A DNA stretch of 64,000 nt from SABI01 sp963663665 (GTDB taxonomy: Bacteria; Spirochaetota; Spirochaetia; Sphaerochaetales; Sphaerochaetaceae). Shown one piece after another: positions 43,247-51,128 of the stretch (the first letter of the stretch is position 1; each line of letters opens with the position of its first letter). The stretch lies in the NCBI GenBank assembly GCA_963663665.2, contig CAXXKP010000009.1:62001-126000 (forward strand), in the 5' to 3' direction. Below the pieces are notes generated by a model, which was not told the origin of the DNA, did not search any database, and saw only the letters and a program-made list of their open reading frames with translations. The position numbers were made by a program, and so were the translations under genes.

Positions 43247-44635
43247 ATGAACATAAAAAATTGGCATTTACCTATATATTTATCATTAGCTATTTTAGTC
43301 CTTTCAGTATCTACTCTCTCTGCAATCTCATTCATACCTGACGTTGCTCCATATGATCCAAATAATTCTCAGATCCTATTGGAAGGGAAAGATTTTTATA
43401 AAGAGAATATCTTTTCCCATAACACTGAAAATCCTCGCTATACTATTCAAGTCTCAACGATGGGTAGAGGAGATCCATTGTATGTCTGGTTTGGCCATTC
43501 TGCAATTGTAGTCAAAGATAACGTTAATGACCGTTCTGTGATGTATGATTATGGAATATTCAGCTTCAGTGAGGGCTTTTATAAAACATTTGCCCTCGGA
43601 AGGCTTTGGTATGAATCTTGGGCAACAGATACAGCTATGCGTTTCCGGCTTGCTTCATCGGAGAATCGAGATATTTCTCTTGTCACTCTTAATTTATCTG
43701 GAGAGGTTGCTCTTAATGTGCTCAATTTCGTGAATATGAGTGTACAACCAGAGCATACGACTTATCTGTATCATCATTATAGAGAGAATTGTTCAACGAA
43801 GATTCGAGATATTATAAATGTGGCGACTAAAGGGAAATTTAAAGACTGGGCAACAGCTACCCCATATCCACTCACAATTAGAGAGTTGGTTTCCCTTCAT
43901 ACGGCGAGCTCTCCTTTCATCCATTTCACATTAAATTTTCTTCAAAATAAGAGTATAGATACCCCAATATCTCTCTGGGAAGCGATGTTCCTTCCTGAGA
44001 AGTTAGAAGAAGCACTACTTTCATTCAACATAACTCAAGAGGATGGCTCAATTATTCCATTAGTAGTAGACCGAGAAATAATCAACTCAGCCCCACAAGG
44101 ATTGCGTCCAGCGAATGATCAATCAAAAACAAAAGCAAATCTCATCATGATAGCGTTTTCGATAGTTCTTGCTTTGATTTTATATATTTCTAGAAGGATT
44201 ATGACGCATACAATATTCAAAGGCATCCGTAATCTTTTTTCATTCATCTACTCTTTTTTCAGTATCTCATGGACCTTAGTTGCTACAATTTTCTCAACGG
44301 TCCTTATCTTTATGATGGTGGCAAGTAATCATGATGTCACCTACTTTAATGAGAATATCCTTATCATTTCTCCTCTCTCAATTTTATTGCTCATCTCATC
44401 AATTAGACGGGCCTTCTCTAAAGAGAAGAATCACAGGTTTTATGAGGAAGTAAATTCTGTAGCCCTAATTCTAATGGGTTTCCTGATTATCTTGAAATTC
44501 GTGTTTCCTGATTACCTCTATCAACATAACATTGAAATGTTCTTGATTATGAGCCCTCTCTACTACATCAATTCAACTTTTAGCAGACCGTTTTATCATA
44601 AGAAAACAAGAATTATCAACAATAAGAACTGGTAA
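43247..44635 (+). CDS. DUF4105-family membrane protein
   Basis: 462 residues from the ATG at 43247; an in-frame ATG at 43235 overlaps a -10-like TATGAT and is less likely. One N-terminal membrane segment, then a DUF4105 (Lnb N-terminal-like) domain with VWFGHSAIVV, YDYGIFSF, GRLWYESW, YHHYRENCSTKIRD (the conserved His and Cys of a papain-like site), followed by about five membrane segments in the last 160 residues. The domain would face the periplasm. Enzyme activity on a lipid or peptide is suspected for the family but not established. No Shine-Dalgarno is seen. Confidence 0.82.
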   Translation: MNIKNWHLPIYLSLAILVLSVSTLSAISFIPDVAPYDPNNSQILLEGKDFYKENIFSHNTENPRYTIQVSTMGRGDPLYVWFGHSAIVVKDNVNDRSVMYDYGIFSFSEGFYKTFALGRLWYESWATDTAMRFRLASSENRDISLVTLNLSGEVALNVLNFVNMSVQPEHTTYLYHHYRENCSTKIRDIINVATKGKFKDWATATPYPLTIRELVSLHTASSPFIHFTLNFLQNKSIDTPISLWEAMFLPEKLEEALLSFNITQEDGSIIPLVVDREIINSAPQGLRPANDQSKTKANLIMIAFSIVLALILYISRRIMTHTIFKGIRNLFSFIYSFFSISWTLVATIFSTVLIFMMVASNHDVTYFNENILIISPLSILLLISSIRRAFSKEKNHRFYEEVNSVALILMGFLIILKFVFPDYLYQHNIEMFLIMSPLYYINSTFSRPFYHKKTRIINNKNW

Positions 44636-44659
44636 AATCCTTGAGGAGAGGGTGCATCC

Positions 44660-45772
44660 ATGGTAAGGTTATCTATCTTTTATGATAGGTATTGCACTAT
44701 GAACATCTCTCTCGAATCGAAAAGCACCTATTCACTTTTCGAAACACCCCTCCTCCACCAAAGCTCCTTTTGGTCAAATGTTAAGAAAAAACAGGGTTAT
44801 CAATCATTGGCTTTTGATATCAAAGTAAGAATGGAAGATATGTACTCTAATCTATCTTCAAGTGCATACCTTCTCGATGATGTTCTTATCATCTTACAAC
44901 CAATAAGTAGAAAATACTCTATCGGATATGTTCCCTATGGACCTCTTGTTTCACCAGATGAAGAACTAAGAGGAGATTTTTTAGAAGAAATAAGTGAGCA
45001 ATTACGGGAAAATCTCCCCTCTCACACAGCCCTCCTTAGATATGACCTTCCTTGGAGAAATCCCTTCAGCGATGGCATTTCAGTAGAAAGCCAAGAGGTG
45101 AGGTTAAACTGGGGAACACATTTTCATAATATTCGAAAGTCGGCAAGTGACAATCTCCCGAGTACAACACTTTTCGTAGACTTAAAAAGAAGCGAAGAAG
45201 AAATTCTCATGCGAATGAAACAAAAAACACGCTATAATATACATCTTGCGTACCGCAAAGGGGTAGAAGTAAAAGTTGGTAGTAAAGATGATTTCCCAAT
45301 TTTCTATGATTTATATACACAGACTGCAATTCGTAATAACTTTACTCTCCATGCCCCCTCTTTTTTTATCCCATTCTTTGAAGTAACAGATGAACAATAC
45401 TCTTCAACACTCCTCATTGCATATTTAGATGACAAACCACTCAGTGCAATGTTCCTTACTATTGGAGGAAAAAGAGCTACGTATCTCTTTGGAGCAAGCA
45501 GTAACGAAAGAAGAGAGTCAATGAGCACCTATGCACTTCAATTTGAAGCGATGCGAAAAGCAAAAATAGCGGGGTGTGAATTATATGATATGTTTGGCAT
45601 CTCTCCCTCTGTTGATAAAGAGCATCCTATGAACGGTTTAAATCAGTTTAAACTAGGGTTTGGAGGAACTGTGTTCCACAGAATGGGATGTTGGGATTAT
45701 CCAATCGATCAGGAAGTTGCATCTTCATATCTTGATTATGAATTGACAACAAAAGGGTATCATCTAAAATAA
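44660..45772 (+). CDS. FemX/FemAB-like peptidoglycan interpeptide ligase
   Basis: 370 residues. FemAB-type double GNAT fold: TPLLHQSSFWSNVKKKQGYQS at the start, YVPYGPLVS, RMKQKTRYNIHLAYRKGV, HAPSFFIPFFE, LFGASSNERRESM, YDMFGI and the C-terminal FKLGFGG. Such enzymes use aminoacyl-tRNA to add amino acids to the peptidoglycan stem peptide. GAGGAG precedes the ATG at 44660; an ATG at 44699 is an alternative. The gene lies 24 bp after the DUF4105 gene and may be cotranscribed, linking both to the cell envelope. Confidence 0.82.
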   Translation: MVRLSIFYDRYCTMNISLESKSTYSLFETPLLHQSSFWSNVKKKQGYQSLAFDIKVRMEDMYSNLSSSAYLLDDVLIILQPISRKYSIGYVPYGPLVSPDEELRGDFLEEISEQLRENLPSHTALLRYDLPWRNPFSDGISVESQEVRLNWGTHFHNIRKSASDNLPSTTLFVDLKRSEEEILMRMKQKTRYNIHLAYRKGVEVKVGSKDDFPIFYDLYTQTAIRNNFTLHAPSFFIPFFEVTDEQYSSTLLIAYLDDKPLSAMFLTIGGKRATYLFGASSNERRESMSTYALQFEAMRKAKIAGCELYDMFGISPSVDKEHPMNGLNQFKLGFGGTVFHRMGCWDYPIDQEVASSYLDYELTTKGYHLK

Positions 45773-45773
45773 G

Positions 45774-45805
45774 GATGAGGGAGCACATTACTCCCTCATT
45801 CTTTG
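45774..45805. terminator. Bidirectional terminator between femX-like and arcC
   Basis: GATGAGGGAG and CTCCCTCATT form a 10-bp stem with a 7-nt loop, followed by CTTTG; it lies between two convergent genes. Confidence 0.75.
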
Positions 45806-45826
45806 ATATATAACCATATGAGAATC

Positions 45827-46777
45827 TTATTTAACGACTATCTTAGTTCCTTTATCTTCATATAAAGCACCGTAGATATTTTCTGGGTTTGTGATAAGAC
45901 CAACATTTCCAGTTGATTTTACAAAGTCCATCATAGCTTGAACTTTAGGAAGCATACTCCCTGGAGCAAAGTGACCTTCATCCACATATTGTTGACATTC
46001 ATCTAAAGTGATGGTATCGAGATCCTTCTGCTCAGGCCTTCCATAATGGAGAGATACTTTTTCAACAGCAGTTGAAATAACAAACAAATCAGCTTTAAGT
46101 TGTTTTGCCATGAGAGCAGCTGCTAAATCTTTGTCAATAACAGCCTCTCGTCCTGATAACGATCCATCTTCATTCTTCACTACAGGAATTCCTCCACCGC
46201 CAGCTGCAATAACAATAACTTCATTATTAAGAAGAGTTCTAATAGTTTCGAGTTCGACTATTGAAACAGGCTTCGGAGAAGCTACAACCCTTCTATATCC
46301 ACGACCTGCATCCTCCATAATATCCCAACCATCTTGTTTCCTGTGATCAATTGCGTCTTGCTCACTCATGAATGAACCAATTGGTTTGGAAGGGTTGGAG
46401 AATGATGGATCTTGTGAGTTTACCTCGACTTGGGTAACGACTGTAGCAACCTGTCTCGTAAGATTTACTTTATTAAACTCATTATATAACGCCATTTGAA
46501 GTTGGTATCCTATTGCTCCTTGAGTATCAGCGACACAGGAATCGAGGGGTACAGTGTGTAAGATAGATTTTGAATATTCGGCGCGTAATAGAATAAATCC
46601 AACCTGTGGACCATTTCCGTGGGCTATCACAACACGATGCCCAGCTTGTACTAATTTGACGATGTGAGATGCTGTTTTACGGGCAGCCTCGTATTGACTC
46701 GTAACACTCACATGCTTTGCATCTTCAATAAGAGAGTTTCCTCCAATTGCGATAACAATTAACTTACTTTTTTCCAT
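45827..46777 (-). CDS. arcC: Carbamate kinase
   Basis: 316 residues from the ATG at 46777, with GGAG 6 nt upstream. Amino acid kinase fold: AIGGNSL near the start, AHGNGPQVG near 50, MEDAGRGYRRVVASPKP near 160, IAAGGGGIPV near 200 and a C-terminal GTKIVVK. It makes ATP from carbamoyl phosphate and ADP, releasing ammonia and CO2. There is no arcA or arcB nearby, so carbamoyl phosphate would come from elsewhere (agmatine, citrulline, or purine breakdown). Confidence 0.93.
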   Translation of the reverse strand: MEKSKLIVIAIGGNSLIEDAKHVSVTSQYEAARKTASHIVKLVQAGHRVVIAHGNGPQVGFILLRAEYSKSILHTVPLDSCVADTQGAIGYQLQMALYNEFNKVNLTRQVATVVTQVEVNSQDPSFSNPSKPIGSFMSEQDAIDHRKQDGWDIMEDAGRGYRRVVASPKPVSIVELETIRTLLNNEVIVIAAGGGGIPVVKNEDGSLSGREAVIDKDLAAALMAKQLKADLFVISTAVEKVSLHYGRPEQKDLDTITLDECQQYVDEGHFAPGSMLPKVQAMMDFVKSTGNVGLITNPENIYGALYEDKGTKIVVK

Positions 46778-46834
46778 CTTTTTCTCCATAAATATATAGC
46801 ACATTTAACAATTCAGCTTACTAATATCAGATAC

Positions 46835-46863
46835 AGTATAACAAAGTTGCAACAAAATGCAAC
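46835..46863 (-). promoter_or_regulatory. arcC promoter with an overlapping inverted repeat
   Basis: On the - strand TTGCAT (46862-46857), 16-bp spacer, TATACT (46840-46835). The perfect repeat GTTGCA-6 bp-TGCAAC (46846-46863) covers the -35 box and most of the spacer, a usual place for a repressor to block RNA polymerase. Confidence 0.55.
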
Positions 46864-47059
46864 ACTTTTTTATAGCGATACTATTATTGAGAATATGCTT
46901 TTATTGTAAAGAAAAAAGAAACGACTCTGAGTGAATTTATTCTCAAAATTGGAGAATCAAAGAACAGGAGCTATCTCAAACTTTCCAAACAAAGGATATC
47001 TTTTTTACCTCGAGTCCTCTCATACACTCTGAACAATTCTTGATGAGAATCTGTTCATG
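46864..47059. other. Intergenic DNA between the divergent arcC and GNAT promoters
   Basis: Together with the two promoters this makes a 320-bp stretch without a gene. A hairpin GAACAATTCT-TGATG-AGAATcTGTTC (47031-47056, one bulged base) lies directly before the -35 box of the next promoter and could be a regulator site. Nothing else recognised. Confidence 0.5.
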
Positions 47060-47088
47060 TTGATGGACTTTTACTCTCGTGCTATGAT
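47060..47088 (+). promoter_or_regulatory. Promoter of the GNAT gene
   Basis: TTGATG (47060-47065), 17-bp spacer, TATGAT (47083-47088). Only nine bases separate the -10 box from the ATG at 47098, leaving a leader of two or three bases. Confidence 0.7.
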
Positions 47089-47097
47089 GAAGAAACA

Positions 47098-47952
47098 ATG
47101 AACATTTCATCGCTCTCAGATATTTCGCCAATAGAACTCCTCACTACTTTTAATAAGGCTTTCAGTGACTATCAGATTGATGTAGAAGAATCTTTACACG
47201 AGTTCTTTGTAGGTAATATCCAGAGAGGAATTGACTATTCAGCATCCTTTGGATTCTTTTCAGATGAAAAGGAATTGTTAGGGTTCATTTTCTGCGGAGT
47301 GAGAATCAATATGGGGCGATTACAATTTTATGATGGAGCAACTGGAGTTATCCCCACTCACAGGGGCCAAGGAATAGCCACGCGTCTACTTGATAGAGCT
47401 CTTCAGGAAGCAAAAGTGAGAGGAGCAGATTCTTTTATCTTAGAGGTTCTTCAGCAAAATCAGAAAGCACAGAAATTATATGAAGCACAAGGCTTTTCAA
47501 TTTCTCGCACACTCCGATGTTTTGAGAAACAAAAGGAGAATATTGCCAAAGAAGAGAGTATTGAGATGGTTTTCAAGTCTCCCGAAATTAGAGATTTTTT
47601 TGGGATATATGAGAGGTTAAAACCAAACTTCACCCCTTCATGGCAAAACTCGTTTTCATCTATCGTTGCTATTTTCGACCTACTTACAACTAAAGTTTTG
47701 TATCATCACGATAAGGCAATCGGCTATATTGTGTTCAATAGTTTAAAAGGTGGTATCTTTCAAATTGCAGCCCTACATGATGATCCTTTGATTTTGAAAA
47801 TCCTTATATCACATGCAGCCTCTTTTACCGCAGCGTCTTCGATGAAGTTCATTAATATTGAAGAGAGCTCCCCTCTTATCTCGTTTCTCGAGGGAAATGA
47901 GTGGGATCCTTTAGTAGATCAATTTGAGATGATTCGATATTTGAATACCTGA
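47098..47952 (+). CDS. GNAT-family N-acetyltransferase (two-domain)
   Basis: 284 residues. The N-terminal GNAT domain has the acetyl-CoA loop VIPTHRGQGIATRLLDRAL near residues 83-101 and LEVLQQNQKAQKLYEAQGF. The second half lacks the acetyl-CoA loop but continues a similar fold, as in proteins with a paired, degenerate GNAT. Substrate unknown. No Shine-Dalgarno. Confidence 0.85.
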   Translation: MNISSLSDISPIELLTTFNKAFSDYQIDVEESLHEFFVGNIQRGIDYSASFGFFSDEKELLGFIFCGVRINMGRLQFYDGATGVIPTHRGQGIATRLLDRALQEAKVRGADSFILEVLQQNQKAQKLYEAQGFSISRTLRCFEKQKENIAKEESIEMVFKSPEIRDFFGIYERLKPNFTPSWQNSFSSIVAIFDLLTTKVLYHHDKAIGYIVFNSLKGGIFQIAALHDDPLILKILISHAASFTAASSMKFINIEESSPLISFLEGNEWDPLVDQFEMIRYLNT

Positions 47953-48099
47953 TTTCAAGTGATACGATTTGTTCATTTCAAAGATTAAAAACAATTCTCT
48001 TATACCGGATTAACATAATCAGCAAGGAGATAAATACGAATCAATGATATTTTAATGTATTGCTCTCAGACTTTTTCTTCCTATTAAAATATGATTTCG

Positions 48100-48128
48100 T
48101 TGAACATAAAGATAGATACTGCTACTAT
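48100..48128 (+). promoter_or_regulatory. Promoter of the GH3-like gene
   Basis: TTGAAC (48100-48105), 17-bp spacer, TACTAT (48123-48128). A normal leader with GGAGAAG follows before the ATG at 48152. Confidence 0.6.
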
Positions 48129-48151
48129 GAACGAGATGCAGGAGAAGTTTT

Positions 48152-49642
48152 ATGAGCGATGACGTTACCATTGGATCTCGATTTATCATCTCACTAGAAG
48201 GGACTGTTTTGAATCAAGCCCTTTTATCAACGATTAATACATACAATATCTCTTCTTTCCTATTATCTAGTAAAAACATAGAAGGTGAAAAACAACTTAA
48301 GCATCTTATCAAATCTATACGCAATGCAAGAAAAGATTCTTTTATTATTCTTAATTATGATGAGTCTTGTAACAGTAGATGTAATTCTTTCATGACCCCG
48401 ATTCCTACTCCACTCGCACTTAGTGCAACAGGGGATGAAGGAAATGCATATACTGTGGGGAAACTTCAGGCTCTCGAATTAAAAGAAATAGGATTTGATG
48501 CAATTATTGGACCTTCTCTAGATCTCCACTCCCATAACCTTGTAAGAGAATCTAATAGAATGAGTTTTAGCAATCTAGGAGACATTGTGAGTCGATTTGG
48601 AATTGCTATGATTAATGGATACTGTGATGGGGGATTACTTCCTATCGCTCACACATTCCCTGGAATAAGTAATATCTACACAGAAGATGAATTCTCTATT
48701 GGGATGAATGATAAAACTTCTCAAGAGTTAAAGAATGGGGAGTTATATCCATTTGAAAGAGCTATTGAGAAAGATTCTCCTGCTATCCTCATTGCACCTT
48801 ATTATTATAAAGCGTTTGATGATCAACCTGTTATAGCGAGCATGTCGTATTCTCTTATTGATGAGTATATGAGAGGTGAATTAGCCTATAATGGAATTAT
48901 TATTTCGCCACAAATTGACCAAGTCTCTATTAGTGATCATTTCCCTCTTGAGACGGTTGCTATAGAGAGTTTGAGAAGTGGTTGTGACATGATAATTATA
49001 AGCGAAAATCATGAACATATTCAAAAAATTTATGATTCTTATAATGAATCGATTGATACAAGTTACATTACCTGGGATGAACATCTTAGAGCAATTAACA
49101 GATTACAGAGTATTAAGGATATAGAAAATAATACTGATGTGGCAAATATGGAATCTCATAAAGCAATTGTACATGCAATCATTGAGCGTTCAGTAACACT
49201 ATTGAATAAAGGGGAGACATCAATTCCTGAATTGGGGGATAATCCTTTATTTTTGAGTAAAATAAACGAGAGAGAAAATAGTATATCTTTTGCATTATGG
49301 ATGAAAGAGGCACTTGGTGGAGATGCTTTTGAATTCTCCCTCGAAATATCTAACAGCGAGATGAATCATCTTTTAGAGGAAGCAAGTGATAATACCTCTA
49401 TTGTGATTGCAATCAAGGATGGATATAATCATCCATCAGAACTTGCGCTTGCTAATTCACTAGGAGCGATGGGAATTCCTACCATAGCAATAAGTGTTAA
49501 AGATCCGTATGATATCCTATATTTACAGCCTTCAATTTGTAGTATTGCAATTTACGAAGAATCGGTTTACTCATTTGAAGCGTTACGAAAAGTGCTAACA
49601 AAAGAGCGTAATGCAACAGGGAATCTCTCAATACACTGGTAA
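48152..49642 (+). CDS. Degenerate glycoside hydrolase family 3 (NagZ-like) protein
   Basis: 496 residues. The N-terminal half follows the NagZ/GH3 layout: LSATGDEGNAYTVG, GFDAIIGPSLDLHS, then AHTFPGISN in place of KHFPGHGD, and GIIISPQIDQ in place of the GxIxSDDLSM segment that carries the nucleophile Asp. Both catalytic blocks are altered, so hydrolase activity is doubtful. The C-terminal part (from about 340) resembles the second GH3 domain. No signal peptide, so cytoplasmic. It may bind a muropeptide or sugar without cleaving it, or have another role. Confidence 0.7.
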   Translation: MSDDVTIGSRFIISLEGTVLNQALLSTINTYNISSFLLSSKNIEGEKQLKHLIKSIRNARKDSFIILNYDESCNSRCNSFMTPIPTPLALSATGDEGNAYTVGKLQALELKEIGFDAIIGPSLDLHSHNLVRESNRMSFSNLGDIVSRFGIAMINGYCDGGLLPIAHTFPGISNIYTEDEFSIGMNDKTSQELKNGELYPFERAIEKDSPAILIAPYYYKAFDDQPVIASMSYSLIDEYMRGELAYNGIIISPQIDQVSISDHFPLETVAIESLRSGCDMIIISENHEHIQKIYDSYNESIDTSYITWDEHLRAINRLQSIKDIENNTDVANMESHKAIVHAIIERSVTLLNKGETSIPELGDNPLFLSKINERENSISFALWMKEALGGDAFEFSLEISNSEMNHLLEEASDNTSIVIAIKDGYNHPSELALANSLGAMGIPTIAISVKDPYDILYLQPSICSIAIYEESVYSFEALRKVLTKERNATGNLSIHW

Positions 49643-49693
49643 AAAAGATCATTTTTCGTTATGGTAATTTTAAAAATAACCAAGGATAACGCT

Positions 49694-50347
49694 GTGGAAA
49701 AAAAAGATACTAAATTAATGATTTTGTTTGCCCTTTACATTACTTCAATGATACTTGTAAACACTCTAGGAAGTAAAATCACCACACTCGGTGGAATTAG
49801 AGCCTCAGTTGGGGTGTTCTTTGTTCCGATTCTATTCCTTGTTACCGATATCATCGGTGAAGTGTATGGAAGAAAGACTTCAGCTCTTGTCGTTAATATC
49901 TCTACCTTCATGCTAATATTCATGTTCCTGATGATGGGTTTATGTATTATATTGCCCGCTAATGCAACATGGAATTTGCAAGATAGTTATGTTCAAATAT
50001 TTAGCTCCAGCATGAGAATGACGATCGCTTCTTTGATTTCTTTCTATATTGCTCAACATATTGATGTGTTCACTTTTTCGCTCATCAAGAAGATGACAAA
50101 GAACAAACACCTTTGGATACGGAATAATGTAAGTACGATGATCAGTCAATTTTTTGACACTACAATTTTTATGTTCGTTGCTTTCTACCATATCACACCT
50201 AAATATTCTTCAACTTTTATATTCTCTCTTATTTTCCCATATTGGGCTTTCAAGGTACTCTTTGCCCTCCTCGATACCCCACTATGTTATTTAGGTGTAT
50301 ACTGGCTAAAAAAAGATCAAGCTAAGAAAGAAGGTATTTCATTTTGA
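49694..50347 (+). CDS. Queuosine precursor transporter (YhhQ/VUT family)
   Basis: 217 residues from a GTG at 49694, chosen because AAGGA lies 7 nt upstream; an ATG at 49661 in the same frame has no such site. Six membrane segments with the YhhQ pattern: ILVNTLGSKI, FFVPILFLVTDIIGEVYGRK, and WIRNNVSTMISQFFDTTIF. The family imports queuine or preQ0/preQ1 for tRNA modification. No queuosine-synthesis genes are in the window. It overlaps the GDSL gene by 4 bp. Confidence 0.88.
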   Translation: MEKKDTKLMILFALYITSMILVNTLGSKITTLGGIRASVGVFFVPILFLVTDIIGEVYGRKTSALVVNISTFMLIFMFLMMGLCIILPANATWNLQDSYVQIFSSSMRMTIASLISFYIAQHIDVFTFSLIKKMTKNKHLWIRNNVSTMISQFFDTTIFMFVAFYHITPKYSSTFIFSLIFPYWAFKVLFALLDTPLCYLGVYWLKKDQAKKEGISF

Positions 50348-51033
50348 GTGTCTACATTTTTGGAGATAGTATCACTCGAGGTCATTACGGAATTGATTAT
50401 TCAAGATATCTGGACTCTTCGTTTCAGGTAAAAGGATGGGATGGTTCAACACTTTTACAAATCTTCAACTTTAGTACACGTTATTTTGAAAGAATAGAAG
50501 AAAGTGAAAAGATTCTCTTTTTGGGTGGTGCGAATGATATAATCTATACATATCTTTCGTTATCCCAAAATGGTTGGAGTGATTATATTCATTCTAGAAA
50601 GAATCTCGTGACATCAATTTCAACATGGAAGGAGAAAGTAAATCAAAAAATCTCATCTATTCTCTCCGCATACCCTAAAAACCTACTCTATTTAAGTACG
50701 ATTGCACTTGAAGCCTCGTTTGGAAATACTGAATTGATGGAACTAACTCACCAGTATAATGATGCAATAAAAAATATTGCTTCAAAATTCTCTCTCTCAA
50801 TTCTTGATCTTTTTAAGGAGTTTAATACAGTCCTAAAAACGAAAGATGTGAGCAATTATATCGCGGTGAGTCCTGAGTCTCTACAAAAAGATGCACTCTA
50901 TATCGAGGGGAATGTATATACTGCAGAAAATGTGAGCAATTCAAGAGGCCTGTTTCTTAGTGTAGATGGCATTCATCCTAATAATGAGGGTGCTTTATGT
51001 ATAGCAAGAGCAATTAAGAATATCTTTGTTTAA
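50344..51033 (+). CDS. SGNH/GDSL-family hydrolase
   Basis: 229 residues beginning with TTG (overlapping the stop of the transporter gene). Block I GDSITRG (catalytic Ser9), block III GGAND near 58, block V DGIHPN near 208-213 (Asp and His). No signal peptide, so probably cytoplasmic. Such enzymes remove acyl or acetyl groups from lipids or sugars; the substrate is not evident. No link to the transporter beyond overlap. Confidence 0.85.
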   Translation: MSVYIFGDSITRGHYGIDYSRYLDSSFQVKGWDGSTLLQIFNFSTRYFERIEESEKILFLGGANDIIYTYLSLSQNGWSDYIHSRKNLVTSISTWKEKVNQKISSILSAYPKNLLYLSTIALEASFGNTELMELTHQYNDAIKNIASKFSLSILDLFKEFNTVLKTKDVSNYIAVSPESLQKDALYIEGNVYTAENVSNSRGLFLSVDGIHPNNEGALCIARAIKNIFV

Positions 51034-51051
51034 AGAATATTTAGCACTTTA

Positions 51052-51065
51052 CCCTACACGTAGGG
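51052..51065. repeat. Perfect palindrome upstream of lon
   Basis: CCCTACACGTAGGG: 6-bp arms around AC. It lies 19 bp after the GDSL gene stop and 63 bp before lon. It could be an operator for lon or a weak terminator; T-rich DNA follows. Confidence 0.5.
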
Positions 51066-51128
51066 CAATAGTTTTATTACATTACATCTTAATAAGAAGA
51101 ATTAAAACACACATGTGGAGGATTTATC

